From Planctomycetota bacterium (GTDB lineage Bacteria > Planctomycetota > GCA-2746535), in NCBI GenBank assembly GCA_002746535.1, contig NVWA01000018.1:58203-122202 (forward strand): a stretch of DNA of 64,000 nucleotides, written 5' to 3'. The stretch's first letter is position 1. Each line of letters starts with the position of its first letter. Below, in pieces: positions 49,506-58,670 of the stretch. The translations under genes were made by a program, and so were the position numbers. The notes beneath the pieces were generated by a model. That model worked only from the letters and a program-made list of their open reading frames with translations, was not told the origin of the DNA and ran no database searches.

Positions 49506-50632
49506 TGCGAAACTTCCTGCCTTACATTAAAGTCTAAGTCAATTATATCCGCTATTGTATCAGCTTGGACATCATTAAATTTATTTAAAGATTTTTCCAA
49601 TATAGTAAATATATCTAAAAACTTAATCTGTTTTTTCAAAAATTTATCAACCGCTATCTCATTTGCTGCATTTAAAACAGCACCTAAGCTTGGATGCGAT
49701 TTTCCAACCTCATAAGCATAATCTAAAGAACGCTTTAAAAGAGGGTTAGGTTCTCTAAATTCTAACTGATTAACAGAAAACCAATCTATTTTATTGTCAC
49801 TATTTGGTAATCTCTTTGGATAGGTAAGCGCATATTGGATGGGAATTTCCATACTTGGCAATCCAATTTGTGCTAAAGTTGACCCATCAACAAATTCAAC
49901 CATAGAATGCACAAGAGAACCTATTTGGACAATCATTTTTATAGATTCAAATGGAATACCAAATAACCAATGGGCCTCAATGATTTCCAGACTCTTATTC
50001 ATTAATGTTGAAGAATCTATCGTAATTTTTGACCCCATGTCCCAGGTTGGATGATTTAGAGCATCCTCAATTGTCACACACTTCAATTGCTCTTCACTAA
50101 AATTTAAAAATGGTCCACCTGAGCCAGTCAACCAAATATTCTGAACATCAGAATTATGATTGTTTAAACATTGAAAAATAGCTGAATGTTCACTATCAAC
50201 TGGAATGATTTCAGCTTGATGTTTCTTAGCCAGCTCCATCATCAATTGACCTGCCATTACTAGCGGTTCTTTGTTGGCAATTCCAATTCTTTTGCCAGCT
50301 TTCACCGCAGCAATAGTGGGTAATAAACCAACTGCTCCAACAATCCCAGTAATCACAATATCAACATCAGGATGAGAAGCCAATTCTTCCGCCCCTTCAT
50401 TTCCAGATATAATCTGAACATCACTAACTTTATTTTTGAGCTGTAAAGCTGCTTGATCATCTGTCAAACAAACTATTTGTGGTTTAAATTGTTTAATAAT
50501 ATTTTCAGCTTTAGAGACATTCTTGTGAGCAACAAAACCAAATAACCTAAATTGATCGGGGAAACGATTTAAAACTTCTAATGTGCTGTCGCCAATTGAA
50601 CCTGTACCACCTAATATGACAACATTTTTCAT
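49493..50632 (-). CDS. dxr: 1-deoxy-D-xylulose-5-phosphate reductoisomerase
   Basis: Second step of the MEP isoprenoid pathway: DXP is rearranged and reduced to MEP with NADPH and a divalent metal. The 379-aa protein shows VVILGGTGSIGDSTLEVL, the substrate/NADPH region GIANKEPLVMAG, IPVDSEHSAIFQCL with the metal-binding acids, LTGSGGPF, and ATIDSST-type MGSKITIDSSTLMNKSLEIIEAHWLF. It overlaps the GspJ-like gene by four bases and rseP by 13, so it is translated within the pseudopilin operon; dxr-rseP adjacency is common in bacteria. Confidence 0.97.
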   Translation of the reverse strand: MKNVVILGGTGSIGDSTLEVLNRFPDQFRLFGFVAHKNVSKAENIIKQFKPQIVCLTDDQAALQLKNKVSDVQIISGNEGAEELASHPDVDIVITGIVGAVGLLPTIAAVKAGKRIGIANKEPLVMAGQLMMELAKKHQAEIIPVDSEHSAIFQCLNNHNSDVQNIWLTGSGGPFLNFSEEQLKCVTIEDALNHPTWDMGSKITIDSSTLMNKSLEIIEAHWLFGIPFESIKMIVQIGSLVHSMVEFVDGSTLAQIGLPSMEIPIQYALTYPKRLPNSDNKIDWFSVNQLEFREPNPLLKRSLDYAYEVGKSHPSLGAVLNAANEIAVDKFLKKQIKFLDIFTILEKSLNKFNDVQADTIADIIDLDFNVRQEVSQWIQ

Positions 50633-51465
50633 TTTTTCTCAACAAATTCGTCTTTATTTTTAATAAGCTGACTATTTACCAGCCAAACCATTCCTTGAAG
50701 CCTAACATCTCCTTTAGCTAAACCTATCGCCTTATCGTAACTTTCATAATCAATTACAGGCAAAGAATCACTCAAAATTTTTGAAGCATTCACTACTAAA
50801 TCTACTCGTGCTGCCCTTGGGACATCATTTTCAGAACTGGACTCCCAATTAGGTAACCACTCAAGACCATTATAGTACTCAATCTTTAATAGTCGAATTC
50901 CTTTGTAAACTGAAAATCCGATTATTTCACTACTGGCTAAAGCAACCTGCGGAACTGCTCTTTCAGAATAATTCATTTTCGCTTCACAAGATGAACGCAT
51001 AAGATTTAAGCGATCACTCACTTCACTACCATCCGAATCGTAACGTTCTAAATAATAAATTACTTTACTTACTTCTGGGAATCCATTTTTTCTCGGGTCA
51101 AATAAGGGAGTTGCTGTATACAATTCTAAGCGACTCCCAACTAATCCACTTAACTCAGCCATTTCACCTTTAAACAAATGCATAGTAAGAGATCTAGTAT
51201 CTTGACCATTCTTTCTAAGTGTATGTGTTTTTACTTCTGCAGCAGAAATTGGTTGATCAATAATATAAAATTTATGGGCATACTTAATTTCTTTTAGCAA
51301 AAGAGACATGATTTGATTTGCAGATTTCGTCGGTGTAAATTGCTCACGAACGTAATGTTGATTTTTCAAAGTTGTAATAAGAATTTTAGAAATGATTATC
51401 ATCACAAAACCCATAATCATCATCGAAACCATGATCTCAATTAACGTGAATTGTTTTCTCAACAT
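50629..51465 (-). CDS. gspJ: Type II secretion pseudopilin GspJ-like
   Basis: A 278-aa prepilin-like protein. The N-terminal LRKQFTLIEIMVSMMIMGFVMIIISKIL is a class III signal with the +5 Glu and a hydrophobic helix; the residue before F is Gln, not Gly. The rest is a soluble C-terminal domain with no close motif. The order after gspG, H and I and the length fit GspJ, the minor pseudopilin at the tip of the periplasmic pseudopilus. It overlaps gspI by one base and dxr by four. Confidence 0.75.
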   Translation of the reverse strand: MLRKQFTLIEIMVSMMIMGFVMIIISKILITTLKNQHYVREQFTPTKSANQIMSLLLKEIKYAHKFYIIDQPISAAEVKTHTLRKNGQDTRSLTMHLFKGEMAELSGLVGSRLELYTATPLFDPRKNGFPEVSKVIYYLERYDSDGSEVSDRLNLMRSSCEAKMNYSERAVPQVALASSEIIGFSVYKGIRLLKIEYYNGLEWLPNWESSSENDVPRAARVDLVVNASKILSDSLPVIDYESYDKAIGLAKGDVRLQGMVWLVNSQLIKNKDEFVEKK

Positions 51466-51899
51466 TATTTATTATCTCTTAAGTCTTGGATTTCACTCAT
51501 TTTTTCAATTTCACCTGATGGAACAGAAACATCCGTCGTTAAGACATAAAAGCCATCCTCAGCACTATCAGAAGGAAAGGTTACTTTTAATAAAATATGA
51601 ACGAATGCTCCCAACTCATTATTTTCCAACCTTGATTTCATTTCAAACTTCAATGCTTCTGTTTGTTCTGGGGCAAGAAAGCCTTGATCTGTTCCAGGTA
51701 TTTCAGACCAATTCATCATTTTATACTCAACTAATTTTTTTTCAGCTAAAGGAACACTTTTGATAATACCTTCAGCCATTCTAATTTTGACCATATTGTT
51801 ATTCATAGTGATCATAATAGTACTGAGTGCAAAGCTTAGAATTACTATGGCACAAATTATTTCAATTAGATTAAATTTTTTATGATTCGACCTTTTCAT
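51465..51899 (-). CDS. gspI: Type II secretion pseudopilin GspI-like
   Basis: A 144-aa protein with N-terminal KKFNLIEIICAIVILSFALSTIMI, a prepilin helix with +5 Glu but Lys before the cleavage site. The short globular part (KMMNWSEIPGTDQGFLAPEQTEALKFEMK) fits the size of GspI, which nucleates the pseudopilus tip. Assignment to I rather than H or J rests on size and gene order. It overlaps gspH by four bases and gspJ by one. Confidence 0.7.
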   Translation of the reverse strand: MKRSNHKKFNLIEIICAIVILSFALSTIMITMNNNMVKIRMAEGIIKSVPLAEKKLVEYKMMNWSEIPGTDQGFLAPEQTEALKFEMKSRLENNELGAFVHILLKVTFPSDSAEDGFYVLTTDVSVPSGEIEKMSEIQDLRDNK

Positions 51900-52453
51900 T
51901 GGACGACCTTTTCGAGCGTGTTTACTGGCTCAAAATATCCATCATGAAATATAACTTGCCCAGATAAAAAAGTAACTTCTAACGTTATCTCATTTTCGTC
52001 TTCATCAATCAGATGTATTCTATGTGGTGTGATATAACCACTAGGGTCAAAACGCACATCTAAGCTTTCATTATCTCTTGGAACGGATTGTCCAAAATCA
52101 TCATTAATTTCTTTAAACCTAACACCTTCAGGAAGATATCTCCTACCAAAACGCTCCGCTTCTTCAAAATTATTTTTCTTTTTATCTTCTTCCGAAACTT
52201 TCCATAAGAGCTGGACTTCATAATAATTTTCTGAGGTGTTATATCTCAATCCAAATAATTTACCTGTAGTAATAGAATTCTCATATAGATAGCCTATCAT
52301 TCCTGCAAGTCTGCGAGATTGGGAATTCATTTTAGCCCCTGGCAACATATGATTCAAACCAATAACAACCACAGTCGACATCAAAGCAAGAATTAAAATC
52401 ACAACCATTAACTCAACTAAAGAAAATGATGATCTATTATTTTTTTTAAACAT
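51896..52453 (-). CDS. gspH: Type II secretion pseudopilin GspH-like
   Basis: A 185-aa protein with N-terminal SSFSLVELMVVILILALMSTVVVIGL, the prepilin motif with +5 Glu and Ser at -1. The C-terminal part (EEAERFGRRYLPEGVRFKEI, ITLEVTFLSGQVIFHDGYF) has the late strand pattern of GspH-type pseudopilins. It starts 25 bp after gspG. The distinction from other minor pseudopilins is tentative. Confidence 0.75.
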   Translation of the reverse strand: MFKKNNRSSFSLVELMVVILILALMSTVVVIGLNHMLPGAKMNSQSRRLAGMIGYLYENSITTGKLFGLRYNTSENYYEVQLLWKVSEEDKKKNNFEEAERFGRRYLPEGVRFKEINDDFGQSVPRDNESLDVRFDPSGYITPHRIHLIDEDENEITLEVTFLSGQVIFHDGYFEPVNTLEKVVQ

Positions 52454-52478
52454 TTGGATTTTCGTTAAAAAGCATTCG

Positions 52479-52961
52479 CTACTCTGGTGTAATCGCTCCT
52501 AAACCACTATCATCAGAATCGCCAGTAGTAACAGCCCCGGCAGCTTCAGCAGCCAGATCAGAAATATAGACATCATCTTCCGTGCCTTCTTGACCATCTT
52601 CACCCATAGAAAAAACTTTATATGGGACATCTTTATCACCAGAATTCAATTGATACACATAAGAATTATACCAAGGATCTTCTGGTATTCCTCTCTCCTT
52701 TAAATAAGGGCCACCCCACCCTTTCACGCCTTCAGGTTTTTCAACCAAACCCTTTAAATCAGTTGGATATCTACCTGTATCCATTTTATAACTTGTGATC
52801 TCACTATCAAAAGCCTCTAAATTTGCTTTTGCTGTTGCAACTTTTGCTTTTTGAATTTTACCAATAGCAGCAATACCAACAACACCTGCCAACAAACCAA
52901 TTATCACTACAACAACCATCAACTCAACAAGTGAGAAATTAAAAGTTTTTAATTTTTTCAT
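52479..52961 (-). CDS. gspG: Type II secretion major pseudopilin GspG
   Basis: A 160-aa protein. KTFNFSLVELMVVVVIIGLLAGVVGIAA is the prepilin helix with +5 Glu (Asn at -1). Then comes TDTGRYPTDLKGLVEKPEGVKGWGGPYLKERGIPEDPWYNSYVYQ, the hallmark of GspG, followed by the calcium-loop region SMGEDGQEGTEDD. It forms the pseudopilus shaft. The C-terminal Gly/Asp/Ser tail is longer than usual. It lies 11 bp after gspF. Confidence 0.95.
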   Translation of the reverse strand: MKKLKTFNFSLVELMVVVVIIGLLAGVVGIAAIGKIQKAKVATAKANLEAFDSEITSYKMDTGRYPTDLKGLVEKPEGVKGWGGPYLKERGIPEDPWYNSYVYQLNSGDKDVPYKVFSMGEDGQEGTEDDVYISDLAAEAAGAVTTGDSDDSGLGAITPE

Positions 52962-52972
52962 TATATACCCCT

Positions 52973-54214
52973 TTATGTTTTTAAATTACTCATTTCCATG
53001 ATTGGTAATAAAACTGAAACCAAAATCAAACCAACTATTACTGCCATGACGACAATCATAATTGGCTCAATTACAGAAACTATTTTAGAACTCGTAATTT
53101 CAATATCCTGATCATAGGATTCTGAAATTTTTTCTAACATATCTTCTAACTGTCCAGATTGCTCACCTACCGACATCATATAACCAACAACAGGTGGAAA
53201 AATATCTGATTTTTTTAACACAGAGGACATATCAGAACCTTCAATTACTGCATTTTTAACATCGACAATTACGTTTTCTAATAAGCGATTACCAATCACA
53301 TCTTTTACCACTACAAGGGCATCTAAAGCCGGAATACCCGTTCTTAATAATGTAGCAAATGTAGTTGTAAATTTAGAAACCGCTGATTTTTTCATCAACT
53401 CACCAATGAGAGGAGTTCTTAACTTTACCTTAGAAAACCATAAATCACCTTTTGGAGTTTTAATATATTTCATAAATACAATAAAAAGAAATACTAAAAC
53501 TATTAATAAAATTAAGCCGTAAATAGATAAACAAAAAGAGGAAATCCCCATAAATATTTGTGTAATAAGCGGCAATGGCATATTATTTTGAACAAAAAAT
53601 TGTGTGATACGAGGGAGAACAAAAAAGAGCAAAGCACTTACAACCATACAACCTATACATATAAGTACAACTGGATAAGCCAATGTCGCTTTTATTTTTT
53701 CTTCCATTATTTTCTTTTTATACATGTAAGTTGCTAGTCGATCAAGGACAGTATCTAACTTACCGGACAATTCTCCTGCACGGACCATAGCGATGTATAG
53801 TCCTGAAAACACATCTTTATGTTGAGACAAACAATCTGCTAGACTATCACCTTGCACCACTTGATCTAAAATTTGTCGGAATGTTGTTTCTAAATACACG
53901 TTATCGATTTGTTGTATTAATACACTCATCGAATCCGCTAAAGGAATACCGGATTTAAGTAATGTGGCTAATTGCCGCGTAATATTTATCAATTCCATTT
54001 TATTAATTCGATTGCCGAAAGATTTTACTCTTTCTAAAATGGAAAAGGAATCATCTGATTTTGAAATTTTGATCTCTGAAACACGAATGCCCATGTTTCT
54101 TAATTTTTCTCTGGCGGTATAATCAGAATCAGAAGTTAAAACTCCCTTTTTTTCAAAACCACCACCATCAAATCCTACATAATCAAATACGGGCACAGAG
54201 TTCCTTACTTTCAA
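52973..54214 (-). CDS. gspF: Type II secretion/pilus inner-membrane protein GspF
   Basis: A 413-aa polytopic platform protein with two T2SSF domains. Typical stretches are ELINITRQLATLLKSGIPLADSMSVLIQ, LSGKLDTVLDRLATYMYKKKIMEEKIKATLAYPVVLI, KFTTTFATLLRTGIPALDALVVV and SVGEQSGQLEDMLEKISESYDQDIE. Three hydrophobic segments lie near 170-195, 220-245 and 380-405. It couples the cytoplasmic ATPase (not found in this window) to pseudopilin assembly. It is the first gene of the gspFGHIJ-dxr-rseP unit. Confidence 0.94.
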   Translation of the reverse strand: MKVRNSVPVFDYVGFDGGGFEKKGVLTSDSDYTAREKLRNMGIRVSEIKISKSDDSFSILERVKSFGNRINKMELINITRQLATLLKSGIPLADSMSVLIQQIDNVYLETTFRQILDQVVQGDSLADCLSQHKDVFSGLYIAMVRAGELSGKLDTVLDRLATYMYKKKIMEEKIKATLAYPVVLICIGCMVVSALLFFVLPRITQFFVQNNMPLPLITQIFMGISSFCLSIYGLILLIVLVFLFIVFMKYIKTPKGDLWFSKVKLRTPLIGELMKKSAVSKFTTTFATLLRTGIPALDALVVVKDVIGNRLLENVIVDVKNAVIEGSDMSSVLKKSDIFPPVVGYMMSVGEQSGQLEDMLEKISESYDQDIEITSSKIVSVIEPIMIVVMAVIVGLILVSVLLPIMEMSNLKT

Positions 54215-54272
54215 AAAATTCGAAATTTTACGAAATTCGCAAAAATCGTCAAATCTAAATCAAAAAAGTTAA

Positions 54273-54301
54273 ATTCTACTAGATTCGATAGTTTAGGTCA
54301 A
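54273..54301 (-). promoter_or_regulatory. Promoter of the gspF-to-rseP operon
   Basis: On the - strand TTGACC and TAGAAT are 17 bases apart, and the gspF start is about 60 bases downstream. Confidence 0.65.
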
Positions 54302-54513
54302 TTTCAACTTAACTTTCAAACGATTAAATTTCATTGATATTAGGCCGTTTAAAGACAATCGCCAACCTAAATTAAAGAATGAGAGATTGATGGATAAAAA
54401 TTGGGTATATCAACTCAGAATGTGCCCATAACTATCTAAAACCAATCACCACTTTTATTTCTATATGCAATTTAACAAATCAAATTACAATTTGAAAGAA
54501 AACTAATCATTTG

Positions 54514-56109
54514 ATGAAAAAACATATGGTCTCACAATATAAACCAGAAAATGAATTTACAATTGACCTAATTAATGATTCTATTTGTACTACCCATTCC
54601 CCTTATACAGGAAAACTCTTTTATTTAGAAGAAAAAAATACTACCTCTGAAAACCCCTATGGTATAAATTTTACAATAAATCCAGATAGTGAAAAACTAA
54701 AAACAAATACCAAGAAAGGTTTTGAAAAATTTCAAAATATTTTGTTAGGTTCAGATAAATCAAAAACTTTTGAGGTGCTAAATGATTTATACCTCAATAA
54801 TGATTTTAGAGAATTAACCTACTGCTTATATCATATAAAAAAAAATGTTAGACATTGTGCCTTTTCTCTCTTATGTTCAAAAATTATTATTGACCAAACG
54901 ACGGCTCCTTTTTTTAAAGTTTTTTTCCGAAATGGCAACCCCATCTCGACTGTCTTAATTCCTGATGGCTATCAAAATAATTATATAAAATTTTTAGAGA
55001 GAGATTTCGTTAGATGGCTCACAGCTATAGAAAAAAATACCGGTCACGATGAACTTTGGAAAAAGTTTTCTGAAGAAGATTTATCTATAGCCAATATTGT
55101 TGAAACAATTCAAACAAAGGAAGATTCGGAGGGTGAGAACTCACAAGAAATCATATTCAATCAATCACCCGAAGTAAATTCAATTGTATCATGGTTAGCT
55201 ACTATACCTGAAGAAAATAGCACTATCATGTCAGATCAATCATCTATGAAAGCAGAAAAAATATATCGTCTACGTGGCAAATGGCTGCATTCTGTATCAA
55301 AACTAAAAACTGCCCATAAATTTATTACACGATTAATTGAAAAGTGGGACATGCAAGATGAATCAGAATTTACAAAATCATTCAAAATGTTTTTTAGTGG
55401 ATTAACCAGATCGGCAAAACAAGTATTTTTTATTTTTGGTGCTTCATCACAAGATGATAAAATTCAGTCACTATCATATCTCTATATCACATCCACAATG
55501 CCAATCGTGAATGATGACTTTTTCTCTACAAGAAAAAATGCACAAAATTATGTCAAGGCCATATACCAATCACAACTTTACATAAAAACCGAAACGCAAA
55601 ACTCTAATGCACAAAGTATCAATAATCATTTCGAAAATTTAATGACTCAATTAAAAGAAGTTGAAGAAATATATATTCCCACCCAAGAAACTCAAGATCC
55701 CTCATGGGCAATAGCAACTTTAGAACCCATTAAAAATGCAAAAGCATCCATAATGGTTGAGTACCCTCATCGAAGTCCGACATTTAATAAATATCATTTT
55801 GAAATTGAAATTCCCAAGCTACATTATTTAAAATATGCTGGTGAAGAAGGTACCTCTGCACATGAAATTAATGCCATCTCCGGATTGGCCATTGAATATC
55901 ATAGTGACAAATCAATGATTACGGCTAAACCACTAGAACTGACACCTTTTGACCTTCAATATAAAATGAGTTTCATGGCTTCCAGTAAATTTGACAGACG
56001 AGCACATAAAAAAGCCAAAATAATCGTCGTCAAGAAAGTGGTGAAAGAAAAAACACTTGAAGATATCTTCAATCTTGAATCAGATGAAGATCAAAAGCAA
56101 TCAGAATAA
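54514..56109 (+). CDS. Unassigned 531-aa protein upstream of the prkA cluster
   Basis: I do not recognise a family. The ATG at 54514 is preferred to the TTG three bases earlier. It is soluble, without signal peptide or membrane segment. The middle is helix-rich (SKLKTAHKFITRLIEKWDMQDESEFTKSFKMFF) and the C-terminal third is strand-rich (YHFEIEIPKLHYLKYAGEEG, AISGLAIEYHSDKSMITAKPLELTPFDLQYKMSF), ending in a charged tail. There is no nucleotide-binding or catalytic motif that I can see. It lies 316 bp before prkA on the same strand, so it may belong with that cluster, but the gap and a promoter-like sequence before prkA argue for separate transcription. Confidence 0.65.
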   Translation: MKKHMVSQYKPENEFTIDLINDSICTTHSPYTGKLFYLEEKNTTSENPYGINFTINPDSEKLKTNTKKGFEKFQNILLGSDKSKTFEVLNDLYLNNDFRELTYCLYHIKKNVRHCAFSLLCSKIIIDQTTAPFFKVFFRNGNPISTVLIPDGYQNNYIKFLERDFVRWLTAIEKNTGHDELWKKFSEEDLSIANIVETIQTKEDSEGENSQEIIFNQSPEVNSIVSWLATIPEENSTIMSDQSSMKAEKIYRLRGKWLHSVSKLKTAHKFITRLIEKWDMQDESEFTKSFKMFFSGLTRSAKQVFFIFGASSQDDKIQSLSYLYITSTMPIVNDDFFSTRKNAQNYVKAIYQSQLYIKTETQNSNAQSINNHFENLMTQLKEVEEIYIPTQETQDPSWAIATLEPIKNAKASIMVEYPHRSPTFNKYHFEIEIPKLHYLKYAGEEGTSAHEINAISGLAIEYHSDKSMITAKPLELTPFDLQYKMSFMASSKFDRRAHKKAKIIVVKKVVKEKTLEDIFNLESDEDQKQSE

Positions 56110-56425
56110 TCAGAAATTATTAAGTGACGCGATTAAGTTTTCATTTAGCAACTTAATTTATTGTAGAACCAATGATTATAATTATTCAATTATCCTTATT
56201 CAAGAAAATTCAAACTTCTAATGGTCATTTGACGGCAAATAAGAACTTGAGTTCATCGCTACATTAATTCTAAATAATTTATTTTATGAAAATTTATTTT
56301 GATTTCATTTTGTAAATAGAGTACTATACAGAACGTTATAAACCTTTAAAACGACTAAAAGATACGTTGCAATTCAACCGAGGAAATAACTATAACTAAA
56401 ATTCATTTCTGATAAGGGATATCAC
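56110..56425. other. 316-bp intergenic region before prkA
   Basis: No gene or hairpin was seen. It holds the candidate prkA promoter and a long AT-rich leader of about 90 bases. Confidence 0.6.
56299..56327 (+). promoter_or_regulatory. Candidate promoter of prkA-yeaH-spoVR
   Basis: TTGATT and TACTAT are 17 bases apart. A second possible -10 (TATACA) overlaps. Moderate match. Confidence 0.45.
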
Positions 56426-58642
56426 ATGGATAAATCTTTACTGAGCATCATCGAAGAGTCTTCAAAAGATCAAAAAGAAGAAATAATTTCATTTAACGAT
56501 TACCTTGAACTTGTCAAAAAAGAACCTTGGGTAACAAGAAATTCATCTCAATTATTACATGATATGCTTTTGTCCAGTGGCACCACACACAAAGTAATCA
56601 CAGGCAAACCAATTAAACATCATTACAACTTTTTTGAAGACGAAAAATTTGTTGGGAAAAACATTGTTTACGGCCAACAAAAAGCCAAAGAAAATTTAGT
56701 CGAGAAAATTCACAATGCAAGTAAAGGCGGTGAATCAGCAAAACGATTATGGATTCTTCTGGGTCCACCAGGATCAGCCAAATCTAGATCCATGGATGCA
56801 ATTAAGCGGGCATTAAAAAAATACTCACAAAGCGAAGAAGGCAAAAACTACACCTTACTATTACCGACACTTGATGAGCGCTTAAAAGATAAAGCACTTT
56901 TTGAAGAGGATGGAATATATTACCTCCAAAGTCCATTATTCGAAAAACCTCTACAAATGATACCAGAAGAAAAAAGAGAAGAATTTGCAAATGAATTGAA
57001 CCAACTTGTCGATAAAAAATCATTAAAGGATTTTTTTAAAAGATCTCCCCATTACGATGATACATTTAATATCAACATCAGTGGTAGACTATCACCTTAC
57101 TCAGAATTTGTTCTAAAAGACTTCATGAAAACAAAAGACATAAGCTTTACAGAATTAACGGAATATGTAAAAGTTAAAAGAATGATTTTTGATCACAATA
57201 CTAAAAACGGTATTGGATCCTACACACCTAGAGACGAAAAAAGCCAGGAAGCGGGATCTCTCGTAGGCAATATTGATTATAGTTTATTACCAAAATATGG
57301 TAGCGAATCACATCCACTTGTTCATGACTATAAAGGAGAACTATGTGTAGGAGCAAACGGTTTTGTTGAAATTCACGAAATATTAAAATTAACTGACAGA
57401 TTCCTTTATGAATTGTTATTCGCCACACAAGATAGATTCTTTAAACCGGAAGGCCAACCGCCCATTCCATTTAATGGTGTTATTATTGGCCATACAAATT
57501 TTCATGAATTCAACATGTTCAATGAAAAGCCTGCATTTGAAGCACTACGATCTAGAACAACATTCATAGAAATGCCTTTATCTGTTAATTTTAAAGATGA
57601 AGAAAAAATATACCACATGACATACGCCAATGAACCTAGACAATGGAAAAAAGATCTAAAAAATATGGCGCACATGGCACCACACAGTATAGTATTTTTA
57701 AGTTTAGTCGCATCCATGTCTAGGTTATACCCTTCAAAACAAAACCCAAATTTATCGTTATTGCAAAAAGCATTAATATATGCTGGTCGAGCTGATAGTG
57801 GTGTCGATAACAATATGGCAAAAATGATATTAGAAGAATTTGATTATATTAAACCTTCTGAAGGAACTTTTGGTTTAGATCCTAGGTTCATTCAAAACGT
57901 AATAGAAAACACCGAACATTTTCAAATAAATGAATACTCAGCTAATCTTGAAAGAATAAAAGAAGAAGGCGAAAGTCATGCTGTATTGACATCCATCGCC
58001 CTCCAAAATCCATGCGTGACCCCTTTAGATTTATATGTAAGAATGGAACATTATTTAAAAGAAGTTTTCTCAACTCAAAAATCAAAGCTAAACATTTATG
58101 TTGAAAAAATAATGCCCCAAGCAAAAAATTGGATTTTAGGACAAATTTCCAGTGATGTATATAGTGCTATCCTAAGAGACGATAGTGTCATCGAAACAAC
58201 CTGGAAAAAATATACCGATCATGTCAGAGCATATGTGCACAATACCAAAGTCAAACATGAAGTTACTCAAGCGGAAGTACAGCCTGATGAAAAATTCATG
58301 CAAACCATTGAACAATATTTAGGTATCCCAGAGAAGGATGTTTTTAGAAAAGAATTGAGTGATGCCATTAGTAGTGTTAGTTATTCTGTTTTACTATCTG
58401 ACGAACCATCCTATCAAAGTGCTATTAAGAAATTTGTTTTTGAAAATGAATTCAAATCGGGTGAAAACATGAAGTTGCTAGGATGGATCAAAAGCGGAAC
58501 AAGTACGGCAAATGTCAACTCCAAGGAACAAGAACAATTGAATGACACAATTAAATATTTGATTGATCAAAAAAGTTACTGCGGTAAATGTGCCTTTCAG
58601 GCTATGGTGGTCACAGCAAATGCTTCTAGTATAGCATTATAA
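56426..58642 (+). CDS. prkA: PrkA-type AAA serine protein kinase (YeaG homologue)
   Basis: A 738-aa PrkA-family protein. In other bacteria PrkA/YeaG is tied to stress, nitrogen starvation and sporulation, and both kinase and AAA-protease activities have been proposed. Here the AAA domain has Walker A LLGPPGSAKS near residue 115. The YeaG-like segment NGFVEIHEILKLTDRFLYELLFATQD with PFNGVIIGHTNFHEF follows near 350. The C-terminal ~300 residues form the PrkA C-terminal region. It is about 95 residues longer than E. coli YeaG. The ATG is preceded by AAGGG. yeaH, spoVR and a second prkA follow on the same strand. Confidence 0.93.
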   Translation: MDKSLLSIIEESSKDQKEEIISFNDYLELVKKEPWVTRNSSQLLHDMLLSSGTTHKVITGKPIKHHYNFFEDEKFVGKNIVYGQQKAKENLVEKIHNASKGGESAKRLWILLGPPGSAKSRSMDAIKRALKKYSQSEEGKNYTLLLPTLDERLKDKALFEEDGIYYLQSPLFEKPLQMIPEEKREEFANELNQLVDKKSLKDFFKRSPHYDDTFNINISGRLSPYSEFVLKDFMKTKDISFTELTEYVKVKRMIFDHNTKNGIGSYTPRDEKSQEAGSLVGNIDYSLLPKYGSESHPLVHDYKGELCVGANGFVEIHEILKLTDRFLYELLFATQDRFFKPEGQPPIPFNGVIIGHTNFHEFNMFNEKPAFEALRSRTTFIEMPLSVNFKDEEKIYHMTYANEPRQWKKDLKNMAHMAPHSIVFLSLVASMSRLYPSKQNPNLSLLQKALIYAGRADSGVDNNMAKMILEEFDYIKPSEGTFGLDPRFIQNVIENTEHFQINEYSANLERIKEEGESHAVLTSIALQNPCVTPLDLYVRMEHYLKEVFSTQKSKLNIYVEKIMPQAKNWILGQISSDVYSAILRDDSVIETTWKKYTDHVRAYVHNTKVKHEVTQAEVQPDEKFMQTIEQYLGIPEKDVFRKELSDAISSVSYSVLLSDEPSYQSAIKKFVFENEFKSGENMKLLGWIKSGTSTANVNSKEQEQLNDTIKYLIDQKSYCGKCAFQAMVVTANASSIAL

Positions 58643-58670
58643 TTAGGTTGAAACTTACATAGGAATTTAA

